Shown here in pieces: positions 1 through 7,487 of a DNA stretch of 14,582 nt. This DNA comes from Bacteroidaceae bacterium. GTDB lineage: Bacteria; Bacteroidota; Bacteroidia; Bacteroidales; Bacteroidaceae. Both the position numbers and the translations under genes were made by a program. Each line of letters begins with the position of its first letter. The first letter of the stretch is position 1. The DNA is taken from positions 1-14,582 of the forward strand of contig CAAFRW010000151.1 of the NCBI GenBank assembly GCA_900765575.1, in the 5' to 3' direction. The notes beneath the pieces were generated by a model, which made no database searches, was not told the origin of the DNA, and worked only from the letters and a program-made list of their open reading frames with translations.

Positions 1-180
1 ATACACGTTGCGAGGTTGCGCTATCAACGTTGCGAGGTTGCGCTATCAACGTTGCGAGGTTGCGCTATCAACGTTGCGAGGTTGCGCTATGCACGTTGCG
101 AGGTTGCGCTATGCACGTTGCGAGGTTGCGCTATACACCTCATGACGTTGCGCTGTCAACGTCATGAGGAAGCGCGCCTA
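1..180. repeat. 22-bp tandem repeat array, truncated by the window edge
   Basis: Six complete 22-bp units run from 5 to 136 with core acgttgcgaggttgcgct. Units 1-3 end in atca, units 4-5 in atgc and unit 6 in atac. The first four bases of the window match the end of a unit, so the array continues to the left. Two degenerate units follow at 137-158 and 159-180. The unit length is not a multiple of three and no gene spans the array, so it is non-coding. It lies just past the 3' end of the minus-strand efflux operon. Copy number may vary between strains, but that is inference. Confidence 0.93.
138..169. repeat. Perfect hairpin at the end of the tandem array
   Basis: Arms 138-150 and 157-169 are exact reverse complements (13 bp, cctcatgacgttg paired with caacgtcatgagg) around a 6-nt loop. 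The loop-side part resembles a 22-bp unit that has lost its middle. A second, weaker 7-bp inverted repeat (178-184 and 197-203) overlaps the stop codon of the MFS gene. Either could end or protect the minus-strand efflux transcript, but neither is followed by a T tract in that direction, so a factor-independent terminator is not shown. Confidence 0.75.
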
Positions 181-199
181 AACTCTATTTGATGAAAGT

Positions 200-1780
200 T
201 TAGCCTCCCCGCATACGTAACTCGTGCTTCACAAACCGGCGGATAGAACGGTAAGCCGGATGGATGGCCTTATACGGACGGATGGAACTTTCGTGCAAAC
301 CGAATATCAGCAGACAAAACAGGCTAAGCAACGTCAACCAACCATATAACTCCTTCATTGTTACCATTAAAGCCTGCTCCTGCAACGCACCATACAGTTG
401 TCCGAAAGGCAGATGTACCGCCGTCTGGTTCACCCGGTCTAGTGTAGCGCCCAAAGAAACGGCATTTCTCGTCATCACCACCGTGAGGATACGTCCCAGC
501 AAAGCCGAACCAATCACTCCCGCCAATGTGGTACTGGCAAAACCTTGTATCGACACGGCCTGAAAGAAGTTCTGAAAAGGAACACGAGACAGCATTGTAA
601 TGAAACTGATTTCAATTATCACATATCCGAAAGCCCTCAGAAAAAGCGGAAACATCCAGGCCTCTTTCGGTATGCGGTAATCAATGGTAAAATAGAAGAA
701 CATCAGATAACCCGTAATACAGGTAAAAGCTATCACGGCCATCGTCTTATATCGCCATTTGCGACGGGAAAAGGTGAGGTAGGTAAACACGCTGCCCAAT
801 ACCACCCCTAACAGGATAATCCAGTTCATGGAGATATAGTTCAGGGAATCGAATCCCAACACCGACTCCATGTAGATATGTTCGAACAGGTGTGCAGGCG
901 CCAACGAAAATTCAATGACCAGATAAAGCGTAAAGGTTAGATATACCGCACGGAAACGCCAAGTTTCAATGGCAATGAAAGGATGCCGTATAAACGACGC
1001 ACGCCACAGGTTGAGCGCCAGCACTACAACCCCACCCACAGTGGCCATCCGGATGTAATCGGAATCATACCAGTCGTAATGTTCTCCATAGACGCATACA
1101 AAAACAATGCACATCACCGTCAAGCCCCACATGAAACCACCCAGCCAATCAATACCGTAAAGGGGAAGTTTACGCATGGAACGATAGGTACGGAACAGTA
1201 TCATGATGCCCATCATCGCCAGTAAAAACAAGGCAATAACCAGCCAATGCATCGATTCCCACTTGCTCCAGAACGAAACATATACGGTGGCCAGTCCCGA
1301 CAACTGAATGCATCCCTGCACCAACAGGTAAATGAAGCAGAAGAATACGGACAAATCGCGCTTCGGCGTAAGCCACAACTGAATGGTAGAGTTACACTCG
1401 AAGGTTCCCCACATACGGAAAATGCCGGCAAAGAAACACGTCGCCACCAACACCGGCACGCTGCGTGTATGCATGCAAATCAGATTGCATAGAATCAATG
1501 CGATGCAACAAGTCAGCAACGAGGTCTTGGAAGCAAAACGGAATTTCAACCGGAACATGATGGTAAACGTAAGCGACATACCCACCATCGAAGCATATCC
1601 CGCCATCATAATATCTTCGCGCAGCAAAGCCGTGGAACCCGCCATCTCGCTAACCGCCGCCAAATAGACACCACCCGAGAGTTGGAACACCAATACGATG
1701 GCAATCACAACCCAAGGTTTCCACTTCTCCGGCACAAACGAACGGATGGAAGGAATAGAAAAAGGTCCTGTTTCGTGCAT
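200..1780 (-). CDS. MFS efflux transporter, EmrB/DHA2-like (inner membrane)
   Basis: This 526-aa protein has roughly 12-14 hydrophobic segments from residue 23 onward, short polar loops and a basic C-terminus, as expected for the DHA2 group of major facilitator proteins. These transporters use the proton gradient to drive drugs out of the cytoplasm. The clearest support is context. It starts 3 nt after the stop of an EmrA-like adaptor gene and lies in the same transcript as a TolC-like gene, so it most likely forms the inner-membrane part of a tripartite pump that spans both membranes. There is no clear Shine-Dalgarno sequence, so translation may be coupled to the adaptor gene. The substrate cannot be read from the sequence. 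Bacterial homologues move hydrophobic drugs, bile salts or fatty acids. Confidence 0.85.
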   Translation of the reverse strand: MHETGPFSIPSIRSFVPEKWKPWVVIAIVLVFQLSGGVYLAAVSEMAGSTALLREDIMMAGYASMVGMSLTFTIMFRLKFRFASKTSLLTCCIALILCNLICMHTRSVPVLVATCFFAGIFRMWGTFECNSTIQLWLTPKRDLSVFFCFIYLLVQGCIQLSGLATVYVSFWSKWESMHWLVIALFLLAMMGIMILFRTYRSMRKLPLYGIDWLGGFMWGLTVMCIVFVCVYGEHYDWYDSDYIRMATVGGVVVLALNLWRASFIRHPFIAIETWRFRAVYLTFTLYLVIEFSLAPAHLFEHIYMESVLGFDSLNYISMNWIILLGVVLGSVFTYLTFSRRKWRYKTMAVIAFTCITGYLMFFYFTIDYRIPKEAWMFPLFLRAFGYVIIEISFITMLSRVPFQNFFQAVSIQGFASTTLAGVIGSALLGRILTVVMTRNAVSLGATLDRVNQTAVHLPFGQLYGALQEQALMVTMKELYGWLTLLSLFCLLIFGLHESSIRPYKAIHPAYRSIRRFVKHELRMRGG

Positions 1781-1783
1781 AGT

Positions 1784-2818
1784 TTAATAATTTACCAAAC
1801 ATTCTACATTCATCCCCGCACGCAAGCGTTTCATCTCCTCCGCTCCATTCTCTTTGGAAAATTCAATCCGTACGGGAATCCGCTGTTCTACTTTGACAAA
1901 GTTTCCAGCCGAGTTATCTTGAGGTATCAAGGAAAAGCTCGCCCCTGTAGCACGGGAAATAGACCGGACCGTGCCCTTAAACACGACTCCCGGAATGGCA
2001 TCCACCTCTACCTCAACAGACTGTCCTTCGCGTATCTTGGCTGTTTGCGTCTCCTTATAATTAGCGACCACCCACTTTTCATTCTCGTCTACTATATCGA
2101 CCAACGTTTGTCCGGGCTGCACCAGCTGCCCCTCTTTTACCTCTTTCCGGCCGGTGGTACCATCGCAAGGAGCCAGCACCACGGTATACGAGAGATTCAA
2201 ACGGGCCAAATCCAGCGCTGCCTTCGCCAGTTTAATGCCCGCGTCCGTTTGCTCCAGGCGCAGTGTCTGTTCCTCCTTGACCAACGTTGTAGACTGTTTC
2301 TGCCGCAACAACAATTCATAGCGGGCCTTCGAAGCTTCATATTCCGTCTGCACCGCATCATATTGTTGCTGAGTCACAGCATCCTGCGCCAACAAATTCT
2401 TATACCGGTTGTGTTCCCGTTCGGCATTATCCAGACGGATTTTAGCTTCCCGTACACTGGCATCCGACACAGCTATATTATTCTGCGTGGTATTTACAGA
2501 CGTATTCATCGCCATATTACCCGCTAGCGCATTCTGATAATCGGCCTCAGCCTGCGCCAAACGATAACGGAACTCTATATCCTCTATCACCGCCAACGTA
2601 TCTCCTTTGCGTACTTCCTGATACTCTGAAAAACAGAGTCTCTTGATAAACCCTTGCACACGGCAATTTACCGGTACTATATGCTGGCGTACCTGTGCAT
2701 TATCGGTAAACTCCACCCTACCCAAATGGACAAAACGGGAACAGACCCACAATAAGCAAAGTCCCAACACGCAAACAATCACTATATTCGACACCAATTT
2801 TTTTGTTTTCTTGTTCAT
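1784..2818 (-). CDS. EmrA/HlyD-family membrane fusion protein
   Basis: This 344-aa periplasmic adaptor links the MFS transporter to the outer-membrane channel. The N-terminus has one membrane anchor (about residues 7-29), followed by a biotinyl-lipoyl-like half-domain (VNCRVQGFI to KGDTLAVIED). A long alanine/glutamate/glutamine-rich coiled-coil hairpin comes next, then the second lipoyl half (LAPCDGTTGRKEVKEGQLV). The closing beta-barrel region contains WVVANYKETQ, VDAIPGVVFKG and SLIPQDNSAGNFVKVEQRIP, which are strongly EmrA-like. An upstream in-frame ATG would add 12 residues. I prefer the start at 2818 because AGAAGA sits just upstream of it and MNKK begins a normal anchor. The gene lies 304 nt after the TolC gene and 3 nt before the MFS gene. 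Confidence 0.92.
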   Translation of the reverse strand: MNKKTKKLVSNIVIVCVLGLCLLWVCSRFVHLGRVEFTDNAQVRQHIVPVNCRVQGFIKRLCFSEYQEVRKGDTLAVIEDIEFRYRLAQAEADYQNALAGNMAMNTSVNTTQNNIAVSDASVREAKIRLDNAEREHNRYKNLLAQDAVTQQQYDAVQTEYEASKARYELLLRQKQSTTLVKEEQTLRLEQTDAGIKLAKAALDLARLNLSYTVVLAPCDGTTGRKEVKEGQLVQPGQTLVDIVDENEKWVVANYKETQTAKIREGQSVEVEVDAIPGVVFKGTVRSISRATGASFSLIPQDNSAGNFVKVEQRIPVRIEFSKENGAEEMKRLRAGMNVECLVNY

Positions 2819-3122
2819 AATATCTTCTAATTTATTTTTATAAAATGCTATCAAAGGGAAACAAGTCGGGTAAGTCCCACCCGTGTTTCCACGTTTTCTT
2901 CTTCGTTAATCAGTAAAGTATTCTATTGCTTCCTTTCCATATTAAGAAGCGCACTCCACTCCGTAAAGTAGTTTTTTCATTAAAGCCAAGCATTAATATA
3001 TCGGGAGCTACGTTTTCATTTCACTCCACAAAAGCTTTCTATCACTTTCAATTTTCAACTTTCAATTTTCAATTGAACAAAACTCTCCACTCTCAACTTT
3101 CAACTCTCAACTTAAGGAGCTC
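2819..3122. other. Gap between TolC and EmrA-like genes, with bulged hairpin
   Basis: This is an unusually long gap inside an apparent operon. At 2857-2890 there is a stem-loop. Outer arms ggaaaca and tgtttcc and inner arms cgggt and acccg are joined with a 3-nt bulge and a 7-nt loop, about 40 nt before the adaptor start codon. Only a weak T-rich stretch follows in the minus direction. The left-hand part of the gap, on the TolC side, holds heptamer repeats. I find no clean TAnnTTTG promoter on the minus strand. The hairpin may tune expression of the downstream pair relative to TolC by partial termination or RNA processing, but that is inference. Confidence 0.55.
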
Positions 3123-3141
3123 TCAACTTTCAACTCTCCAC
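3046..3141. repeat. Degenerate heptamer repeat array overlapping the end of the TolC gene
   Basis: Seven-base units of the form T(T/C)TC(A/C)A(C/T) run in three blocks. There are four units at 3046-3073, four at 3084-3111 and three at 3121-3141. The last block overlaps the 3' end of the TolC-like gene and encodes its last residues and stop. The spacer between blocks two and three is ttaaggagc. A related array with spacer ttaataaga lies at 12504-12531, before the SusC-like gene. Confidence 0.88.
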
Positions 3142-4463
3142 TCAATAAGCCCTCCCGATGTAAAATGAAGCTTATAATAATTGAATACGATTTGGATACG
3201 GGCATTAACCAGCTGCACTTCTGCCGACAATTTAGAATTACTAGCATCCAACATATCGGTAATCAAAGCCATTTCGTTTTTATACCGATTATAAACTACA
3301 GCATAATTCTGATTGGCAAGCTCCACACTTTTAATCTGTGTCTTCAACTGTTCGTAAGCCTCCATATACCTTACATAATCAGCTTTTACGGTTAACTCAG
3401 TCTGCTCTTTCGCCTCCTCGTACTGCTCTGCCGCACGCTGCATCGTAAAACGGCTGCGTCGAATCGATTTCCCCGATTTATACAATGAAGAAAGGCTATA
3501 CTTCAAACCAATCCCCACGTACCAATAATTAAAATTCTGGTTGATAGGCGGAACTTCAATCGTAATCGGCCCGTCGAAATGGTTTCCGGCCACCAAGGCC
3601 AGCTTAGGCAATCGTTCGGATTTGACAATCCTGTCCTGGTATTTACTCATTTGCACCCCCAATGCCACTTGCTTCAAAGAGGGAGACTGAATCTGTGCCA
3701 TATGTATCCACGACTCCCGGTTATCCACCGGCAACGAACGGAGCACCAATGTCGTATCCGGTTCAATCCACACCTCTTCGGGCAATCCTAGAATTGTGAC
3801 CAGGTTCGTATTCAATATGGATAAAGAATTCTGAATCTGCGTACGGGTAAGCTCCAGATTGGCCAACAACAATTCATAACGGGTAATGTCGTTCTTCAGT
3901 ACCAGTCCTTCCGAACTCTTGGCCTGAATATCCCTCAACACCTGCCGGGTTTGTTCTATATTCTTCTCATACACTTGCAGCAGGTTGCGCTGTTTATACA
4001 AATCGAGGTAATACCCCACCAGCAGAAACCGCACTTGATTCCGGTTCGTTTCCAAACCCAAACGGGCATTTTCTTCCTGCAATTCGGCCAAAGCAATCCC
4101 ACTGGAAACAGCCCCTCCGGTATAAATAGCCTGCGACGCTTCTATCGCAAAGTTATTTCCGAAATGTGGCATCGGCGCCTTCATTCCGTGAGAGAGGTCA
4201 CGTTCTATCAGACACCCGTTACCTAAAAAGCTAAAAGATAAAGAAGCGTCTACTTCCGGCAAACGGGCATTCTTAGCCACTCTTACGCCTTCATGTGCTT
4301 CCTTGATTCCGGTGTTAAACGGACGGAGAGATTTGCTATTCCGGTCGGCAAGAGAAAACATTTCTTCCATGGTTATCACTTGTCCTCTTCTTTCCTGAGC
4401 GCATACCCCCTTGGAACATAATGACGCACAAAACGCCACTATGAGCAAACAGATTTTGTTCAT
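3123..4463 (-). CDS. TolC-family outer-membrane efflux protein
   Basis: This 446-aa protein begins with a signal peptide (residues 1-22, ending ...KGVCAQ). It then shows the duplicated TolC pattern of long amphipathic helices rich in alanine, glutamine, asparagine and leucine. Typical family stretches are EASQAIYTGGAVSSGIALAE, the paired turns near LGLPEEVWIEP, and the second-repeat motif YNRYKNEMALITDMLDASNS, which matches the usual Y..G..t..dlLda pattern. It would form the outer-membrane channel and periplasmic tunnel for the adaptor and MFS proteins encoded downstream. It is the first gene of the minus-strand group. The last residues (about EWRVES) and the stop codon are encoded by the heptamer repeat, so the natural C-terminus may have been replaced. 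No dedicated regulator is seen next to it. Confidence 0.92.
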   Translation of the reverse strand: MNKICLLIVAFCASLCSKGVCAQERRGQVITMEEMFSLADRNSKSLRPFNTGIKEAHEGVRVAKNARLPEVDASLSFSFLGNGCLIERDLSHGMKAPMPHFGNNFAIEASQAIYTGGAVSSGIALAELQEENARLGLETNRNQVRFLLVGYYLDLYKQRNLLQVYEKNIEQTRQVLRDIQAKSSEGLVLKNDITRYELLLANLELTRTQIQNSLSILNTNLVTILGLPEEVWIEPDTTLVLRSLPVDNRESWIHMAQIQSPSLKQVALGVQMSKYQDRIVKSERLPKLALVAGNHFDGPITIEVPPINQNFNYWYVGIGLKYSLSSLYKSGKSIRRSRFTMQRAAEQYEEAKEQTELTVKADYVRYMEAYEQLKTQIKSVELANQNYAVVYNRYKNEMALITDMLDASNSKLSAEVQLVNARIQIVFNYYKLHFTSGGLIEWRVES

Positions 4464-4737
4464 ACGTTATAGTTTATGAATTAAAAAAATAGAAATATAT
4501 AGTGTAGATGTATGTATAGCCGCACGAACCCTATCGTTTATGCGAAAAGCCAAACAGTTGGGCTAGAATGAAACCGTACACTCTATACAAGATAAGTTTT
4601 AGTATCTAATCGGAGTTTTCCCTTCCCCATTGGTGGAAGCGTGAAAGACGTATGTGTATAAAAGGATAAAAATAGAAATAAGATGTATGCTCTTGTCTTT
4701 TCATTTACAGGGAGAGGCTGTATACCTCTTTCGACTG

Positions 4738-4745
4738 CAAAAGTA
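4738..4745 (-). promoter_or_regulatory. Possible -7 box for the efflux operon
   Basis: On the minus strand this reads TACTTTTG, followed by CA, matching the Bacteroidales -7 consensus TAnnTTTG. A TTTG lies upstream (complement of 4769-4772), but at 23 nt the spacing is longer than the usual 19-21. It would give TolC a leader of about 265 nt. Confidence 0.45.
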
Positions 4746-4974
4746 CATAAAAAAGATGAATTCTGTGACAAACAGAGGAAAGAAAAAAGTAAAAACTTCA
4801 GTTCTTTCCTCCGTAACATTGAATCCTTACCGCTTATCCGCAATGCCAAAATCCACCCCATCTTGCCTGACCGGAAACACAAAGAAAACAGGAAGAAGAA
4901 ATCCGTGCCGGCTGGCAAACGGAACTTCAAGCATACCGGGAACTCCGCCAACAATATGTATGGCAATCAAATAG

Positions 4975-5052
4975 CATTATTAGTTGTTCAAATAACTAAT
5001 AATGTTACACCCTACAGCATTATTAGTTATGCCGTCTAACATTATTAGTTAT
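4975..5052. repeat. Cluster of four 13-mer sites (cattattagttat), three direct and one inverted
   Basis: Perfect copies lie at 5018-5030 and 5040-5052 in plus orientation and at 4992-5004 inverted. A fourth copy at 4975-4985 matches over 11 bases. The two direct copies start 22 bp apart, about two helical turns. The inverted copy can pair with the first direct copy (13-bp stem, 13-nt loop) or with the 11-bp copy (8-nt loop). The cluster starts about 28 bp past the stop of the ars operon and lies upstream of the TolC promoter region. It may be an operator or a transcript-end structure. No T tract follows the hairpins. Confidence 0.8.
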
Positions 5053-5080
5053 TTTTGCGATATCATCAAGTGCGGAATCT

Positions 5081-6049
5081 TTATAAGATGACATTAAATA
5101 AATAGCCGGAAAGAATAATGAAAAATGTAATCACTCCAAAAAAGATTCCAATCAATCGCCACGTCATTACCTTCTTCAACAGGGTTGCTTCAGGAAGTGA
5201 CAGTCCTACAACCGCCATCATAAAAGCCAGAGCTGTTCCTACAGGAATGCCCTTTGCCACAAAGACCTCAATAACAGGTACTATTCCGGCAGCATTGGCA
5301 TACATGGGAACCGCCAAAATAACAGATATAGGAACAGCGAACCAATTATCTTTAGACATATAGTGTTCAAAAAATCCTTCCGGCACATAACCGTGCATCA
5401 ACGCACCAATGCCAATACCAATAATGATATACAACAGCACACCTCTGACAATGCTCCATGCCTCTTGCATTATAGCAGGCAGCCGTTTAACGAAAGGTGT
5501 GTGTTCCTTTTCCCACGTTCCGGACTCTTTGGAGGAATTTTGCTGTATTTGTTTTACCCAATCGCTCAAATACGGCTCTAACCTCATCTTACCCAATATA
5601 AATCCGCCTATCATACCCAACAAAATACCACTAATTACATAAATAGCCGTAATGCGAATGCCAAACGTACCGATGAACATCGCTACAGCCACTTCGTTAA
5701 CCAAAGGGGAGGTTATCAGATAAGCAAAAGTAACTCCCAAAGGTATGCCTCCTTTTACAAATCCGATAAATAAAGGTATGGAAGAACAGGAACAGAAGGG
5801 AGTGATTGCCCCGAATAAGGCGGCAAAGAAATATTGCAACCCGTACAATTTGCGTGAGGTCAAATAATTACGCAGACGGTCAATCGGGAAGTAGGCATTT
5901 ACAATCCCCATGAGTACACTGATAAAGAATAACAATATCAATATCTTTATCGTATCATAAAAGAAAAAGTTTACGGCTGTTCCAAGAGGTGTTTCCGCAT
6001 TCAATCCAAAAACGCCATAGACCAGCCAGTCGGCAAATCTTTGTATCAT
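5081..6049 (-). CDS. DUF318/ArsP_1-family permease
   Basis: This 322-aa integral membrane protein has about eight to nine hydrophobic segments. The family hallmark FGAITPFCSCSSIPLFIGFV places a CSC motif at residues 86-88, followed by GGIPLGVTFAYLITSPLVNE. A second copy-like motif lies near PVIEVFVAKGIPVGTALAFM, then VVGLSLPEATLL. ArsP_1 (PF03773) members include trivalent organoarsenical exporters, and others have been proposed to move metals, so the substrate is uncertain. Its start overlaps the ArsG stop by 4 nt (ATGA), which implies translational coupling and the same job as the ars genes. It is the last gene of the operon. Export of a reduced arsenical through the Cys-containing loop is inference. 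Confidence 0.88.
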   Translation of the reverse strand: MIQRFADWLVYGVFGLNAETPLGTAVNFFFYDTIKILILLFFISVLMGIVNAYFPIDRLRNYLTSRKLYGLQYFFAALFGAITPFCSCSSIPLFIGFVKGGIPLGVTFAYLITSPLVNEVAVAMFIGTFGIRITAIYVISGILLGMIGGFILGKMRLEPYLSDWVKQIQQNSSKESGTWEKEHTPFVKRLPAIMQEAWSIVRGVLLYIIIGIGIGALMHGYVPEGFFEHYMSKDNWFAVPISVILAVPMYANAAGIVPVIEVFVAKGIPVGTALAFMMAVVGLSLPEATLLKKVMTWRLIGIFFGVITFFIILSGYLFNVIL

Positions 6050-6759
6050 ATTATATCCAAATTAATAAGTCCATAATAAATACCCACAAGAAGAAACAGA
6101 ACCGCAACAATACGATTAAACCACTTCTGAAAAATTTGCACTCTATTATAGAACCTTCCTATTCCGGCAATGCTATACGCCAGTATCCAAGCAACAAGCA
6201 TAACCGGAAGTCCTGTTGCCAACGCAAAAACAACCGGAAGCAAATATCCCCCGTTCTCGGCTGCAGACATAGGAATCAGCATACCGAAATAGAACAATCC
6301 GCTGGTAGGACAAAAGGCCAGAGCAAACAGAACGCCTAACAGCAAACTACCCCATCCACCTTTTAACTTTTCAGTCTTTTCCGTAGCGGAAAAACCAAAT
6401 TTAGGAAGGTGTAGTTTATTTCCGAATAGCATAAACAAGCCTATCACTATCAATGCCGGAGCGAGCAACAATTCACCCCACAAACTTATCTCTTTTTGAA
6501 TAGAAAACATATCCGCACCATTACGAAGTATCATAATAAGCACCGCTCCCAAAACAGAGTAAGCTAAAACACGTCCGGCGGTATATAAAATGCCATTTCT
6601 AAAAATCCGATTACGATTATCCATATCTTTACTAATAAAACCGATAGCAGTTATATTAGTAGCCAACGGACAAGGACTTACAGCCGTCAGCAAACCAAGC
6701 AAAAATGCAGTAATAACAGGAATCTCGCTATTATCTAATAAGCTTTGCAGATATTCCAT
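6046..6759 (-). CDS. arsG: ArsG-family membrane protein, CcdA/DsbD-like
   Basis: This 237-aa protein has about six membrane segments. It carries the CcdA-type cysteine pair in proline contexts, VSPCPLATN (Cys30) and AFCPTSGLF (Cys150), in two repeated halves. Automated annotation names close relatives in arsEFG clusters as ArsG-family aromatic arsenical permeases. The sequence itself looks like CcdA or the central domain of DsbD, which carry electrons across the membrane through exactly such a cysteine pair. It begins 10 nt after ArsF and overlaps the permease gene by 4 nt. A thiol-electron relay and direct efflux both remain possible. I favour the relay given the two CxxC partners encoded next to it. 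Confidence 0.82.
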   Translation of the reverse strand: MEYLQSLLDNSEIPVITAFLLGLLTAVSPCPLATNITAIGFISKDMDNRNRIFRNGILYTAGRVLAYSVLGAVLIMILRNGADMFSIQKEISLWGELLLAPALIVIGLFMLFGNKLHLPKFGFSATEKTEKLKGGWGSLLLGVLFALAFCPTSGLFYFGMLIPMSAAENGGYLLPVVFALATGLPVMLVAWILAYSIAGIGRFYNRVQIFQKWFNRIVAVLFLLVGIYYGLINLDII

Positions 6760-6769
6760 AAGGCAGAGA

Positions 6770-7174
6770 TTATTTTAGTAACTGATTTATTTTCTTCTTC
6801 AACTCTTGCTTGAAAACATCTGTTTTATTCCTCGCGTTCTGAAAACCGAACCGTGTCATATCATTCCGCTCTTCTATGCCGTTTTTCCAACCATTTACAT
6901 ACAAAGAAGACCAACTTACACGATACGCATCGGCCAGTTTTTCACCTTCGGGAGTTGAAATATCCACATCCTTAAAACGCACCTTCCCATTCTTTACCAA
7001 CTCCGCAAAATCAGTATACACAACCTCTTTCGTGTATTTCTCAATTGCCCTGCAAGTTACACAGCGCTGTTTCCCATGAAAATAAAGTACTTCTACATAC
7101 CTGCCTGTTTGCACTTGTGCCATTCCGGCAACAAAAAACAGACTAACGAGAGAAAGGAATAAAAATCGTTTCAT
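6770..7174 (-). CDS. arsF: ArsF-like secreted CxxC protein
   Basis: This 134-aa protein has a signal peptide (residues 1-19, LFFVAGMAQ cleavage region). The mature part carries YFHGKQRCVTCRAIEKYTKE, with Cys38 and Cys41 in a CxxC arranged as in thioredoxin-like folds, then VRFKDVDI and a conserved-looking SSLYVNGWKNGI. Related proteins in arsEFG clusters are annotated as a nitrophenyl nitroreductase subunit (ArsF). No flavin or nitroreductase motif is visible here, so I regard the reductase label as unproven. An extracytoplasmic location fits a partner of the membrane protein ArsG. The gene starts 11 nt after ArsE with a purine-rich AGAGAT before the ATG. The lysine-rich C-terminus is unremarkable. 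Confidence 0.8.
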   Translation of the reverse strand: MKRFLFLSLVSLFFVAGMAQVQTGRYVEVLYFHGKQRCVTCRAIEKYTKEVVYTDFAELVKNGKVRFKDVDISTPEGEKLADAYRVSWSSLYVNGWKNGIEERNDMTRFGFQNARNKTDVFKQELKKKINQLLK

Positions 7175-7185
7175 AACAATCTCTT

Positions 7186-7419
7186 TTATTTGGTTAATAC
7201 TGTTTTTATTTCCTTCGCCGATATCTTTCCTTTTGCCACAACTTTCCCATCCACAACAAGGGCCGGGAGCGTCATCACATTGTACTCCATTATTTTCATC
7301 AAATCTTCTTCTTTGGTGATTTCAGCCGTTAAACCCAATTCTTTTACTACTTGCTCCACTGCCAAATACAATGCTTTACAGCTAGCACACCCTGTTCCTA
7401 AAACTTTAATTTCCATCAT
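7186..7419 (-). CDS. arsE: Small thioredoxin-like protein, ArsE position
   Basis: This 77-aa cytoplasmic protein has no signal peptide. It opens with a beta strand and GTGCASCKAL, giving a redox CxxC at Cys11/Cys14. TLPALVVDGKVVAKG follows, the cis-proline and strand pattern of small redox-active disulfide proteins (TIGR00412-like). It could instead bind a thiophilic metalloid. There are two possible start codons in tandem (7419 and 7416); the difference is one Met. It follows ArsR by 68 nt and precedes ArsF by 11 nt. The symbol rests on the arsR-E-F-G order rather than on sequence features alone. Confidence 0.82.
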   Translation of the reverse strand: MMEIKVLGTGCASCKALYLAVEQVVKELGLTAEITKEEDLMKIMEYNVMTLPALVVDGKVVAKGKISAKEIKTVLTK

Positions 7420-7487
7420 TTCATGTATTCTATTTAGTTAAACGTAATTCGCAAAACAACGAACATTTATTTCAAAAAAAGGGGCTG

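Larger units (their letters stand above)
4464..5080. other. 617-bp intergenic region upstream of the efflux operon
   Basis: This stretch holds a possible minus-strand promoter at 4738-4745 and a cluster of four 13-mers at 4975-5052, with about 265 nt of potential leader between the promoter and TolC. Open frames exist on both strands between 4583 and 5039, but none has a recognisable domain or good start context. On the plus strand, 4880-4990 reads as a charged helix-like peptide (KQEEEIRAGWQTELQAYREL) with a stop just before it. It could be a gene remnant, but I cannot identify it. Confidence 0.5.

Noticed and set aside
1..180. CRISPR array
   Set aside because: The units abut directly with no unique spacers, so this is a plain tandem repeat.
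1682..2527. 281-aa open frame on the plus strand
   Set aside because: It is antisense to the EmrA-like and MFS genes, whose products are clearly recognisable; its own product has no family features.
4583..4966. 127-aa minus-strand frame between the two operons
   Set aside because: It crosses the probable efflux promoter, has low-complexity F/L-rich composition, and overlaps other open frames equally long; no domain is visible.
4992..5030. Invertible promoter between inverted 13-mers
   Set aside because: Only 13 bp lie between the arms, too short to carry a promoter that flips.
5050..5057. TATTTTTG promoter-like box on the plus strand
   Set aside because: No -33 partner, and it would transcribe antisense into the permease gene; probably chance in AT-rich sequence.
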